Assembly (NCBI RefSeq): GCF_021278025.1 | Contig: NZ_JAIBHJ010000018.1 | Coordinates: forward strand, 26,126 to 90,125 | Origin: Motilimonas sp. E26 | GTDB lineage: Bacteria; Pseudomonadota; Gammaproteobacteria; Enterobacterales; CBDFNC01 | Length of the DNA stretch: 64,000 nucleotides | Direction of reading: 5' to 3' | Part shown: piece after piece, positions 1 to 8,476 of the stretch | Layout of the letters: each line of letters opens with the position of its first letter | Position numbering within the stretch: the first letter of the stretch is position 1 | The notes under the pieces: generated by a model | Seen by the model: the letters and a program-made list of their open reading frames with translations, nothing else | Database searches by the model: none | Told to the model about the DNA's origin: nothing | Made by a program: the position numbers and the translations under genes

Positions 1-1189
1 CAATGCCGTTTTCAGATACGGTAAAACGGGCTTTATCTTGCTCTAGATCTTCACCAATAATGGTGCCTGGTGCTATTTCAACGTTTTTATCAATAATTGC
101 ACGAGTAATTCGGCAGCCTTCACCTATTTTTACACTGCCTAGCATCACGGTTTCGCTAATTTTAGAGCCGCTGCGAATATGGCTGTGAAAGCCTAAAACA
201 CTGCGTTCAATCACGGTTCCAAGGACAAAACACCCGGCTGAAAGCAGAGATTGGCTTACTTTTGTTTTATGTCCGTCACTGTCTTTAAAGGTGGCTGGTG
301 GCAGTGGTGGGTGATAGGTATGAAGTGGCCATTTTCGGTTATATAAAGAGAAAGGGGCTTCATCATCGAGTAAGTCCATGTGGGCCTCCCAATATGCATC
401 TAAGGTGCCCACATCACGCCAGTAGACAGCATCCGGCTCACCAGCAATTTTGTTCTCATTAAAGTTGTAAACGAAAACCTTACCTTGCGGGTATAAGTGC
501 GGAATGATGTCCTTGCCAAAGTCATGCTCGGAGTCTTCTAAATCGGCATCACGTCTTAATTCACTTAATAAGGTGTCGGTTTCAAAGATGTAGTTACCCA
601 TGGAAGCTAACACATGTTCAGGATCGCCAGGGATGGTTTTAGCTTCTTCAACGGAAGGCTTTTCTTGGAAACCTATCATGCAGCCATTCTCATCAACTTC
701 AATAATACCAAAGTGATAGGCTTGATCTTTGGTTACTTTTATTGCCGCAACGGTCAACTCTGCCGCTTTACGTTTATGGAAATCAACCATTTGGCGAATA
801 TCCATTTTATAGATATGGTCACTGCCGAAAATACAGACTTGATCAGGCTCATTACTTTCAATGGACTTATCATTTTGGTAAATCGCATCGGCGGTACCGT
901 CATACCAACGTTTGCCAATGCGCTGTTGCGCCGGAACGGGGTCAATGAAGCGGTCTGTAATACCTGACAGGTGCCATGCTTGTCGCAGGTGGATATTGAG
1001 AGATTGTGATTTAAACTGAGTCAGCACGTATATTTTTAGAATGTCCGCATTAACAAAATTGTTGAGTGCAAAGTCCAGTAAGCGGTAGCTGCCTCCGAAT
1101 GGCACTGCGGGTTTAGAGCGAGTTTCTGTTAGGGGGTGAAGGCGTTTTCCTTCCCCTCCCGCGAGGATCATCGCGAGAATACCGGCCAT
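1..1189 (-). CDS. glgC: Glucose-1-phosphate adenylyltransferase (ADP-glucose pyrophosphorylase), 3' end outside window
   Basis: This enzyme makes ADP-glucose from glucose-1-phosphate and ATP, the committed step of bacterial glycogen synthesis, in the cytoplasm. The minus-strand frame from 1189 stays open for 396 codons and runs off the left edge; the family is about 405-430 residues, so only the C-terminal tail is missing. The nucleotide-binding signature LAGGEGKRLHPLT lies at residues 9-21. It is followed by GTADAIYQ, FQEKP (sugar-phosphate binding) and WRDVGTLDAYWEA, all typical of GlgC, and then the start of the C-terminal beta-helix. The ATG at 1189 has GGAG about six bases upstream; the ATG at 1200 is out of frame. 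No other glg gene is visible; a partner such as glgA would be expected beyond the left edge. Confidence 0.95.
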   Translation of the reverse strand, partial: MAGILAMILAGGEGKRLHPLTETRSKPAVPFGGSYRLLDFALNNFVNADILKIYVLTQFKSQSLNIHLRQAWHLSGITDRFIDPVPAQQRIGKRWYDGTADAIYQNDKSIESNEPDQVCIFGSDHIYKMDIRQMVDFHKRKAAELTVAAIKVTKDQAYHFGIIEVDENGCMIGFQEKPSVEEAKTIPGDPEHVLASMGNYIFETDTLLSELRRDADLEDSEHDFGKDIIPHLYPQGKVFVYNFNENKIAGEPDAVYWRDVGTLDAYWEAHMDLLDDEAPFSLYNRKWPLHTYHPPLPPATFKDSDGHKTKVSQSLLSAGCFVLGTVIERSVLGFHSHIRSGSKISETVMLGSVKIGEGCRITRAIIDKNVEIAPGTIIGEDLEQDKARFTVSENGI

Positions 1190-1377
1190 ATGTTCTCCAT
1201 TTTAAGTTATTAGATAAGCACAAGAATTTTCGGGTGTAGTGAGTTCATTTGAATAAAAAATCATGACACTAAAATGAATTCTGATATTTTTATTACTTAT
1301 TAATAGTTTTATCTTTTTTTGCTTATTTTGTGAATAGTTAATATCTAGAAATGGCGGTTGAAGGGAGGATATGAGGA

Positions 1378-1402
1378 CTAAGCCGCTATTTTTGCGGCTT
1401 AG
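1378..1402 (-). terminator. Hairpin downstream of rsmC
   Basis: A perfect 9-bp stem (CTAAGCCGC / GCGGCTTAG) with a 7-base loop lies 21 bp past the rsmC stop. The U-tract on the minus strand is poor, so it may be a weak or factor-assisted terminator, or only a 3'-end stabilising hairpin. The rest of 1190-1422 is AT-rich and should hold the glgC promoter, but I could not pick a convincing -35/-10 pair. Confidence 0.5.
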
Positions 1403-1422
1403 GAATGATTGTTGCTGGTTTA

Positions 1423-2469
1423 TTAATCGGGATAATTGCTCAAAAGCTTAAACTTAGTGGTTTCTGTAAGTAATTCGCAATGGGTGAAGGCTTTTTCAAA
1501 TAAAGGCTCGTAACGTAAAAATTTATTCGCCACTAAAATCAGCCGGCCGCGGATCTTTAGGTGCTGTTTGGCATCAGCGATTATTTGCTCGACCGCGCCA
1601 TAATTGGTGTTTAATCCAGCATGGAAAGGCGGATTGGATATTAAGGTGGTATATCTTTGTTTGACTTCGCTATAGACATCACTCGGGAATACATGGGCGT
1701 TTAGGCCATTTTTTGCCAAGGTAAGCTTGGCCGATTCGACCGCTAGTGCACTTACATCGGTCATTTCAACTTTTAGCTCAGGGTTTTGTTTAAGCAAAAA
1801 GCTGCCAATAACCCCTGCACCACAGCCGATATCCAAGGCATTTCCTTTCAGAGGGGCGATATTTTCTAACAGTAAACGCGTGCCGAGATCGAGCTCTTTA
1901 GCACTAAATACACCTGGTAGGCTAACTATGTCGAGGTGTTCGCCTTTCACTTCGCAAGGATAGGTTGTTAGCCAGTCGTCAAGCTGGAAAGGCTGACACT
2001 GTTGAGATATTTCCAGGGCAAGTAAGCTGCAACGGCGTGCACTGTCGAGCTTAATGGCTTTATTACCGTAGGGCTGTAATTGTTTATCTACTGATTTTAT
2101 GCCGCCGCGATTATCGCCGACGAGATAGAGTATCCCACCTATTTTGATTTGTGGCACAACATTAGCGAGTAGGTAGTCAACTTCTGCTTTTGTTTTCGGT
2201 AAATATAATATTGCCGCATCAACTTCAAGTGGGCTTTCTGGTGCAAAGCTCGCACCAAAGCTTAATCCAATCTGATCCGATTGTTGTAAAGCTTGATAAG
2301 CGGAATAGTAGGTTGTAAACACGTGAACTGAACGACAACTGTTAGCTAATTCAATTGCATAAGTGTCTTCAATGGCACCGGTAACGAGTACAGACTTATC
2401 ATTAAATTGGCTGATATTTCTTTCTAACACTTGGCTAGCTGAGGTTGGGGATGAACTTATCGCGGTCAT
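1423..2469 (-). CDS. rsmC: 16S rRNA (guanine1207-N2)-methyltransferase RsmC
   Basis: RsmC methylates N2 of G1207 in 16S rRNA of the 30S subunit, using S-adenosylmethionine. The 348-residue length fits the family. It has the usual duplicated layout: a degenerate N-terminal methyltransferase half (about 1-165), then a catalytic half with the SAM-binding motif LDIGCGAGV at 212-220 and the catalytic NPPFHAG motif at 279-285. NPPF is the signature of N2-guanine and N6-adenine methyltransferases, and the HAG extension is typical of RsmC/RlmG. The gene stands alone, divergent from the GGDEF gene on its right. The fold and motifs make this call firm; RlmG is the nearest alternative, but its N-terminus differs. 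Confidence 0.93.
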   Translation of the reverse strand: MTAISSSPTSASQVLERNISQFNDKSVLVTGAIEDTYAIELANSCRSVHVFTTYYSAYQALQQSDQIGLSFGASFAPESPLEVDAAILYLPKTKAEVDYLLANVVPQIKIGGILYLVGDNRGGIKSVDKQLQPYGNKAIKLDSARRCSLLALEISQQCQPFQLDDWLTTYPCEVKGEHLDIVSLPGVFSAKELDLGTRLLLENIAPLKGNALDIGCGAGVIGSFLLKQNPELKVEMTDVSALAVESAKLTLAKNGLNAHVFPSDVYSEVKQRYTTLISNPPFHAGLNTNYGAVEQIIADAKQHLKIRGRLILVANKFLRYEPLFEKAFTHCELLTETTKFKLLSNYPD

Positions 2470-2773
2470 ATTGAGGCTTATAGCAAAAAAAGTGTTGCTA
2501 TTATACCCGATGAATGGCCCCCAAACAGCCTTTGGTGGCTATTTTAGTTGTAGTTAAGTTTGAGGTTTTTATTAAAAGCCATTAAAGAGCGTCATAAATA
2601 TTACCTAATTAAGTTATAGCTAACGTTTTTTATTGATTGTATGTATTAGTTTGGCTTGCAACAGGTGAAGTCAAAACCTTGGTTTAAAGGCCTGTTATAA
2701 TCAGGTGTAAGAAGTGCTCCTCTATCGCACTAATTGGTTGAGGTGCTGAACCAACAAAGCTGGCTTGGATGTT
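2470..2773. other. Intergenic region between divergent rsmC and GGDEF gene
   Basis: About 300 bases without a convincing gene. The region is AT-rich and must carry the divergent promoters of rsmC and the GGDEF gene. A small imperfect hairpin (AGCC / GGCT, around 2528-2541) is the only local structure I see. No riboswitch or repeat was recognised. Confidence 0.5.
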
Positions 2774-4471
2774 ATGGAAGAAAACAGTTTTTTTGCATTA
2801 TTAAACCAGCAAGTGGCTGCAGCTGGCGATATGACGGGCGTATATCAGCAAGCCCTCGATGAGCTGCAATTGTACAGTGATGCGGATAACTGCGCGATTA
2901 TTTTAGTGCATCAAGGCTTTCAAGTATTAGCGAAAAAGAACGGCTGCGATGATGTGGTTTTTTACGATGGCGACTCAACGTTACGTCAACACACTGACTT
3001 ACCTGAATCTTTCATTAAGTCAGTTGCTTATTCTAAAAAGTTTGAATATCAAATTAATTTTCAAGCGGAAGATGATATTTGGCAAACACAATCTTTAGAT
3101 ATCCATGAAAGCGTACAGGTCGCGGCACCTATTTTTCATGACGATATGGTATTTGCGATTTTATTTTTAGAAACCAATCATGATGTTGATGCGCTGGAGC
3201 TTGATGAACAGAATATTATCAAACTGTTCGCTCAAACCATCGGTGCAGAGTTTGAAAAGCGTTACCTCTCCGAGCAGGCCCAGCTTGCGCAAGCTGAGAA
3301 TGTAACAACGGCTAAGGCGCTTGGCGAGAAAGTTGCACAATCTGAGATGTTTTTGTCGTTACTCACACAATTACACCGAGTGAGTATTGAGCTATCTCAA
3401 AGCTCCACACTGAATGACCTTTACTACAATTCAGTACGCTTAGCACAGCAGCACCTGCAAATTGACCGCATGGCGATTTTTTTGATCGATCATGAGTCAA
3501 ATAAAATGTTTGGTACCTATGGCACCGATGAAAATGGCAAAGTGGTGAATGAGTCATATTTTAGTAGCCCGATTCCAGAACACCCCGTGGTACAAGAAAC
3601 CCTGCGACGTAAAGACTACGTTATTGTAATAGAAGATACCGCGTTGCAGCACAATAAAAAAGATGTTGGGCGGGGATGGAACGCTATGGTCGCTTTATGG
3701 GACGGCGATCAAGCATTGGGTTGGATTGCTGTCGATAATTTGATTAACCAAAAGCCACTGGAATTACATCATAAAGAAGTACTTAAGCTGTATGCAGCAA
3801 ACCTATCTCAGCTGATTTTTAGAAAACGTCAAGACGAGAAGTTAGTTCAGTTTAACAAAGAGTTAGAACAAAGGGTGTTAGAGCGTACCGCGGAGTTAGC
3901 ATCGGCAAACTATGCTTTAGAGAGTGCAAACCGTGCATTAGAGTCTGCCAACATACAGCTTGAGCGCCTTTCTATGATGGATGGATTGACTGGCGTAAGT
4001 AATCGGCGCTTTTTTGATATTTCCCTGCAAGCCGAGTGGGACCGCGCACAGCGACATGGCTATCGTTTGACTCTACTGATGATCGATGTCGATAAATTTA
4101 AAGAATATAACGATTGTTATGGCCATATTGAGGGCGATAAAACATTGCAACGTGTTGCGCAAAGTTTGCTTATTCATGCTCGTCGTGCTGGCGAAGTGGT
4201 TGCTCGCTATGGCGGTGAAGAGTTTGCTATTTTGCTTCCGAATATGGCAGAGGCAGCTGTACATGCAGTGGCGGATAATATTTTAGAGGGAGTTAAAAAG
4301 CTGGGTATTATTCATAAAGCAAGCAACGTTGGTGGTGTTGTAAGTGTCAGCGTAGGTGTGGCCAGTATTATTCCTAACAAGGAGTTGTTATCAACTGAGT
4401 TGGTTGAACAAGCAGACAAAGCATTGTATCGGGCAAAAGCACTGGGGCGTGATCAATGTGTATTCACTTAG
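2774..4471 (+). CDS. GAF-GGDEF protein, probable diguanylate cyclase
   Basis: The protein probably makes the second messenger cyclic di-GMP from two GTP in the cytoplasm. No signal peptide or membrane segment is visible. Two GAF-like sensory regions occupy roughly residues 10-150 and 185-350. A charged helical linker with repeated ALESAN units (about 355-400) leads to a C-terminal GGDEF domain that opens with MMDGLTG. The active-site motif GGEEF is intact near residue 480. The upstream inhibitory site, normally RxxD, reads RAGE here, so product feedback may be weakened. The ATG at 2774 was chosen; a TTG nine bases earlier (2765) is also possible, and neither has a strong SD. No partner gene is evident; the next gene is a convergent STAS protein. 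Confidence 0.85.
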   Translation: MEENSFFALLNQQVAAAGDMTGVYQQALDELQLYSDADNCAIILVHQGFQVLAKKNGCDDVVFYDGDSTLRQHTDLPESFIKSVAYSKKFEYQINFQAEDDIWQTQSLDIHESVQVAAPIFHDDMVFAILFLETNHDVDALELDEQNIIKLFAQTIGAEFEKRYLSEQAQLAQAENVTTAKALGEKVAQSEMFLSLLTQLHRVSIELSQSSTLNDLYYNSVRLAQQHLQIDRMAIFLIDHESNKMFGTYGTDENGKVVNESYFSSPIPEHPVVQETLRRKDYVIVIEDTALQHNKKDVGRGWNAMVALWDGDQALGWIAVDNLINQKPLELHHKEVLKLYAANLSQLIFRKRQDEKLVQFNKELEQRVLERTAELASANYALESANRALESANIQLERLSMMDGLTGVSNRRFFDISLQAEWDRAQRHGYRLTLLMIDVDKFKEYNDCYGHIEGDKTLQRVAQSLLIHARRAGEVVARYGGEEFAILLPNMAEAAVHAVADNILEGVKKLGIIHKASNVGGVVSVSVGVASIIPNKELLSTELVEQADKALYRAKALGRDQCVFT

Positions 4472-4505
4472 GAATAATAGCTTGCGGCTTGCTCTTTGCT
4501 AACGA

Positions 4506-4814
4506 CTAATTTTCTATTTTAATCAGTTTATCGAAATGAGCAATTTTTAGAATTTTTAGCACAGTATTAGAAGGGTGACTGATTTTTACTGTGCCATTCT
4601 CAGATTTTTCGGTGTGCTCCTTTAACAGCAGCATCATCCCCAATGCCGAGCTATCCATGTACTGGGCTTCACTAAGATTGATGTTATAAACCAAATCAGG
4701 CTGCTGGTCTTGATAGCAGGCCCTAAACTCACGATGTAAAGAATAATCAAATCGGCCATGGATGATAATTTCTAATTCCGAATCGTTATTTATTAAGCGT
4801 TTAGTAATTGACAT
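4506..4814 (-). CDS. STAS-domain protein (anti-sigma factor antagonist-like)
   Basis: A 102-residue protein consisting almost wholly of a STAS domain, the fold of SpoIIAA-type anti-anti-sigma factors. These bind a cognate HATPase serine kinase and are switched by phosphorylation of a serine at the start of helix 1. The expected site is visible as YMDSSALGMMLL, with the DSSALG core conserved. No partner kinase or PP2C phosphatase is adjacent, so its circuit must lie elsewhere. The ATG at 4814 has GGAT six bases upstream; a GTG at 4826 would add four residues but has no SD. It converges with the GGDEF gene (34-bp gap); a functional link is only a guess. Confidence 0.8.
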   Translation of the reverse strand: MSITKRLINNDSELEIIIHGRFDYSLHREFRACYQDQQPDLVYNINLSEAQYMDSSALGMMLLLKEHTEKSENGTVKISHPSNTVLKILKIAHFDKLIKIEN

Positions 4815-4910
4815 AATCTTATCCACTTAAGTGTGATTTGACACTAAGCTGCAAGCAGCGAATAGTTTTTAGCGATTTCAAAGCTCTATAGGAATATAGC
4901 AGCAATCTGC

Positions 4911-5846
4911 TTATTCGTTTATTTTAGCTTCGATATATTTGACTATCTTTTCACATAATTTATGTGTTGTTAATAAGCTATCTAAATAATCATGCTCTGG
5001 CTGGCTTTTTTTGATCTGAGATAGCCAGGCATCTAATAAATTGTCGAATCCACGTTTGTAGAGTGTGCTTTGCCAATCTGAGAACAACATGGGGGTCATG
5101 GTGTTGTCGCTACAGTGTTGGCCTTGTCGTAAATTATCAATTTGCCAGTTTTGGTTGTCTGTAAATGCTTCAATTCGTTCAAATGTTTGCCCGCTGATAC
5201 GGTTCATGCTGCCTTCTAATAAAGTATTTTCGGTGGCAATGCGTAAAAACACGGCAGCCAGTTGTTGTTCTTTCATGACAAAGCTAATTTGTGGCTCTAT
5301 GGGAGTGGCTGGACGGCCAAAATAGAGCAGGCTGTCAACAACATGAATAAAGTCATCATAAATAAACTGGCGAATGTTGCCGGGTAGGTTGTGACGATTT
5401 TTTTGCCAACGCAATTGATTGAGAGGGTGGCCTTTTAGGGGCTGCAACAAGGGGGCAAAACGACGGTTAAAGCCGGTGCACAAAGGCGTGTTATTTGTCT
5501 TTGCTAAATCGATTAACTGGCAAACTTGTTCTATATTATCGCTAATAGGCTTGTCGACTAAGGTGGCGATGCCTGCTTTTATGCTAGCAGAGGCTATCGC
5601 AAAATGGCTGTCGGTAGAGCTGTGGATCATTATTGCATCAGGGGCTGCATTAATCGCATCTTTTATATCTGTATAGGTCTCTTTGACGCGGTACTGTTGC
5701 GCTAGCTGCGATAAGGTCTCTTTATTCCGGGTGCAAAAAATAGGCTCAATTTCGGGGTGCTGACAAACTATGGGGAGCCAAGCCTTTTGCGCTATATCTC
5801 CTAATCCCACTAATGCGATTCTGACTTTTTCTGTCATGACCATGGC
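4911..5846 (-). CDS. Gfo/Idh/MocA family NAD(P)-dependent oxidoreductase
   Basis: A cytoplasmic two-domain dehydrogenase of about 311 residues. The N-terminal Rossmann fold carries a GLGDIAQ-type dinucleotide motif near residue 12 and the EKP-equivalent loop as VDKPISDN, which holds the family's catalytic lysine. The C-terminal half is the alpha/beta substrate domain. The substrate cannot be read from sequence; relatives act on sugars, inositols or biliverdin. The ATG at 5846 has GAGGA four to five bases upstream and is preferred over the longer start at 5861. The gene is divergent from hmuU, with about 97 bp between them. A second family member lies at 40870-41853, but they are not close duplicates. 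Confidence 0.85.
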   Translation of the reverse strand, partial: AMVMTEKVRIALVGLGDIAQKAWLPIVCQHPEIEPIFCTRNKETLSQLAQQYRVKETYTDIKDAINAAPDAIMIHSSTDSHFAIASASIKAGIATLVDKPISDNIEQVCQLIDLAKTNNTPLCTGFNRRFAPLLQPLKGHPLNQLRWQKNRHNLPGNIRQFIYDDFIHVVDSLLYFGRPATPIEPQISFVMKEQQLAAVFLRIATENTLLEGSMNRISGQTFERIEAFTDNQNWQIDNLRQGQHCSDNTMTPMLFSDWQSTLYKRGFDNLLDAWLSQIKKSQPEHDYLDSLLTTHKLCEKIVKYIEAKINE

Positions 5847-5943
5847 TTCCTCAATCATCAAATGTGGTCGTAACTGAGCGGTTTTTTCCCAGCTAAGTGT
5901 TTGCTAGTGTTATCATAGCGCCACCTTATGAGTCTGTGCCAGA

Positions 5944-6996
5944 GTGATAGTGAAAATAAGTCGAGCTCCCGTTGTATTTATTATATTAAGTGTAAGCTTA
6001 TTGGCTATCATGCTGTTTTCTCTCATGATCGGCCCGCTTTCTTTCAGTCCTTGGCAAAGCTTGCAAACCTTAGGGGCGCTGTTAGTGCCACAGGCATTTC
6101 CTGAAATAACCGCCACACATATCATGGTGATGCAAAACTTACGTTTACCTCGTACCTTGTTGTGCCTGTTGGTGGGAGCTAATTTGGCGTTATGTGGCGC
6201 TATGATGCAAGGGTTGTTTCGTAATGCGCTTGCAGATCCTGCCATCATTGGCGTTTCAAGTGGTGCGGCATTGGGGGCGGCGGGAGCTATCTTTCTCAGC
6301 AGTTTAGTGATTCCTTTTACCTCGACGCTCAGTACTGAACTGCTAGTGGCTTTGTTTGCTTTTTTAGGGGGCTTGATTGTTACTTTTTTAGTGCTCCGCA
6401 TTGCATCGACTCGTCATGGTACGTCGGTTAGCGTGATGTTATTGGCAGGGATTGCTGTTACAGCACTCGCGGGAGCTGGGATTGCGATTTTGTCTTATTT
6501 TGCTGATGACACTGTATTGCGCAATATCGTCGCATGGCAATTAGGCAGTTTGGTTGGAGCTAACTGGGTCATGGTTAGCCTTTGCTCCCTGGTTAGCATG
6601 GCATTATTTGCTTTTATTATGCCCGTTGCCAAGCCTTTAAATGCATTATTACTTGGCGAGTCAGAAGCGCGTCACTTGGGCGTTGATGTGCAAAGGTTAA
6701 AATATACATTAGTGGTGTTGACAGCTTTAGCGGTTGGAGTCAGCGTAGCTTGCGTGGGTTTAATTGGTTTTGTTGGGTTGGTGGTACCGCACTTAATTCG
6801 TTTACTCGTTGGACCTGACCATCGCTATTTGCTACCACTTTCTGGTTTACTTGGTGCGTGCTTTTTATTACTGGCTGATTTGTTGGCTCGTACCTTATTT
6901 ATGCCGATAGAGCTACCTGTTGGCGTGGTAATGGGGTGCATTGGGGCGCCATTTTTTATCTTTTTGTTAATGCAACAAAAACAGTACATGGTTTGA
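5944..6996 (+). CDS. hmuU: Heme/iron-type ABC transporter permease (FecCD family, HmuU-like)
   Basis: This is the inner-membrane permease of an importer that carries heme or another iron chelate from a periplasmic binding protein into the cytoplasm. The 350 residues are very hydrophobic, with about nine to ten membrane segments. FecCD signatures are present: LRLPRTLLCLLVGANLALCG, the QGLFRNALADPAIIGVSSGA block, and the GLVVPHLIRLLVGPDHR coupling region near residue 280. The ATPase gene follows after 1 bp. The GTG at 5944 has no clear SD; a GTG at 5950 is an alternative. The substrate-binding protein (hmuT) and TonB-dependent receptor are not in the window. Heme is inferred mainly from the HmuV-like partner; siderophore or B12 transport cannot be excluded. 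Confidence 0.83.
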   Translation: MIVKISRAPVVFIILSVSLLAIMLFSLMIGPLSFSPWQSLQTLGALLVPQAFPEITATHIMVMQNLRLPRTLLCLLVGANLALCGAMMQGLFRNALADPAIIGVSSGAALGAAGAIFLSSLVIPFTSTLSTELLVALFAFLGGLIVTFLVLRIASTRHGTSVSVMLLAGIAVTALAGAGIAILSYFADDTVLRNIVAWQLGSLVGANWVMVSLCSLVSMALFAFIMPVAKPLNALLLGESEARHLGVDVQRLKYTLVVLTALAVGVSVACVGLIGFVGLVVPHLIRLLVGPDHRYLLPLSGLLGACFLLLADLLARTLFMPIELPVGVVMGCIGAPFFIFLLMQQKQYMV

Positions 6997-6997
6997 T

Positions 6998-7765
6998 ATG
7001 CTGCAAGCTGTAAATATTAATTTAACCCGTGATGATAAGGCCGTGTTAACTGAGGTTAATATTGCGCTTAATTGTAATGAAGTAGTGGCTTTAGTTGGGC
7101 CTAATGGGGCTGGCAAGTCGAGCTTATTTAATGTCATCAGCGGTGAGCTTTTTAGTACAGGGCAAGTCTTGATAGAGCAGAAGCTGAGAGCTACATGGCC
7201 GCCACGTGAGTTGGCTGAGCGGCTGGCTATTTTGCCACAAAGCTCGCAGCTGAATTTTCCATTCTCCGCATTTGAAGTTGTTAACATCGGGCGAATGAAC
7301 AAAACGACTGGCCACCTCGAAAATGAACAGGTGATTCGGCAAGTAATGAGCTGGACTGATATTCAAGATAAAGCGCAGAATATTTACACTCATCTATCTG
7401 GCGGTGAAAAGCAACGAGTGCAACTTGCCCGAACCTTTGCTCAGATATGGGAAAAGCCTAGCCTAGGTGGACGTTATTTATTATTGGATGAACCAACAGC
7501 AGCACTCGACTTGTATCATCAACACCAATTATTAAGCCTGCTCAAAGAATTAGCTTTACTGCAAATTGGCTCGTTAGTTGTACTTCATGATTTAAATCTT
7601 GCGGCGAGATACGCGGATCGCATTGTTGTGCTTGATCATGGCAAGGTGGTTGCGCAAGGCACGAGTGGTGAGGTTTTTACTCAGTCATTGCTAAAAAATG
7701 TGTTTTCATTAGAGGGGGAAGTTATTACTCACCCGAAATCAGGCTATCCGGTCATTTTATGTTAG
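6998..7765 (+). CDS. hmuV: Heme ABC transporter ATP-binding protein (HmuV-like)
   Basis: The ATPase subunit that powers the HmuU-like permease encoded 1 bp upstream. The 255 residues carry Walker A GPNGAGKSS (about 34-42), a Q-loop (LPQSSQ), the ABC signature LSGGEKQR (about 133-140), Walker B YLLLDEPTAALD and the switch histidine in VLHDLNLA. An insertion between the signature and Walker B (LARTFAQIWEKPSLGGRY) and the DLYHQHQ stretch after it are typical of HmuV rather than BtuD or FepC. The last seven bases overlap a possible early start of the next gene. One operon with hmuU is very likely; iron control is expected, but I see no strong Fur box. Confidence 0.87.
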   Translation: MLQAVNINLTRDDKAVLTEVNIALNCNEVVALVGPNGAGKSSLFNVISGELFSTGQVLIEQKLRATWPPRELAERLAILPQSSQLNFPFSAFEVVNIGRMNKTTGHLENEQVIRQVMSWTDIQDKAQNIYTHLSGGEKQRVQLARTFAQIWEKPSLGGRYLLLDEPTAALDLYHQHQLLSLLKELALLQIGSLVVLHDLNLAARYADRIVVLDHGKVVAQGTSGEVFTQSLLKNVFSLEGEVITHPKSGYPVILC

Positions 7766-7791
7766 CAAGTACCGAAAAAGGGAGACAAACA

Positions 7792-8442
7792 ATGCTTTCT
7801 GAGCAACAAGTGGATCATTATGGCCAGCTACTTTGGCATGATCTTGTGCTTTACTCTCCACTAAAGGCTGCCAGTTGCATCATAGTGATGGGCTCTATCG
7901 ATATTAGAACGGCGCAGCGTGCAAGTGAATTAATCCTGCAGGGGCTTGCACCTTATGTGGTATTTTCTGGTAATTGTGGCCGTAATACAGAGGGACTTTT
8001 TAAAAAAACAGAGGCCGAAGTGTTTGCTGACGTTGCCCGTCAAGCTGGTGTGCCTGCAAGCCATGTTCTATTGGAGCCTAAAGCAACCAATACCGGTGAA
8101 AATGTTAAATTTTCAATGGCATTGCTGGCAGAACGAGGTATTCAGGTGGATAGTGTTATTTTGGTACATAAAGACTTTGCAACAAAGCGTGCTTTCGCTA
8201 CGTTTAAACAACACTTTCCTGATATTGAGGTGATGGTCGCTGGGCCGCAGCTGACTTATTCCTCTTACCCCAATGATGTGATAGATAAAACTTTACTTAT
8301 TCATACCTTGGTTGGCGATATGCAGCGTATGAAGCTATACCCTATGCTGGATTACCAAGTCGAAATGCCTATTGATAGTGAAGCTTGGCAAGCTTATCAA
8401 GCATTAGTGTTGGCTGGGTTTACAGAACAAATTATCCCTTAA
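7792..8442 (+). CDS. YdcF/DUF218-family protein
   Basis: A 216-residue member of the DUF218 (SanA/ElyC/YdcF) family. The Rossmann-like core is seen as CIIVMGSIDIRTAQRA near the N-terminus, then VVFSGNCGRN and the conserved TNTGENVKFS block, which matches the family's xNTxEN motif. It has no transmembrane segment, so it resembles soluble YdcF more than envelope ElyC. The biochemical role of the family is unsettled; YdcF has been reported to bind SAM. The ATG at 7792 has GGGAG seven bases upstream; an ATG at 7759, overlapping the hmuV stop, would add 11 residues but lacks a good SD. Its place directly after hmuUV suggests co-transcription, but a role in heme uptake is not established. Confidence 0.8.
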   Translation: MLSEQQVDHYGQLLWHDLVLYSPLKAASCIIVMGSIDIRTAQRASELILQGLAPYVVFSGNCGRNTEGLFKKTEAEVFADVARQAGVPASHVLLEPKATNTGENVKFSMALLAERGIQVDSVILVHKDFATKRAFATFKQHFPDIEVMVAGPQLTYSSYPNDVIDKTLLIHTLVGDMQRMKLYPMLDYQVEMPIDSEAWQAYQALVLAGFTEQIIP

Positions 8443-8476
8443 ACTTTTTTGTCTCGTATCTCGAGAAGGAGTGTAA

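Noticed and set aside
5862..5943. Fur box between the oxidoreductase and hmuU
   Set aside because: Only one half-site-like TGATAA with an imperfect GCTA/TAGC dyad is seen; it is too weak to call without a matrix search.
5913..6401. 162-codon frame antisense to hmuU
   Set aside because: Shadow frame opposite a clear permease gene; composition is that of an antisense of hydrophobic codons.
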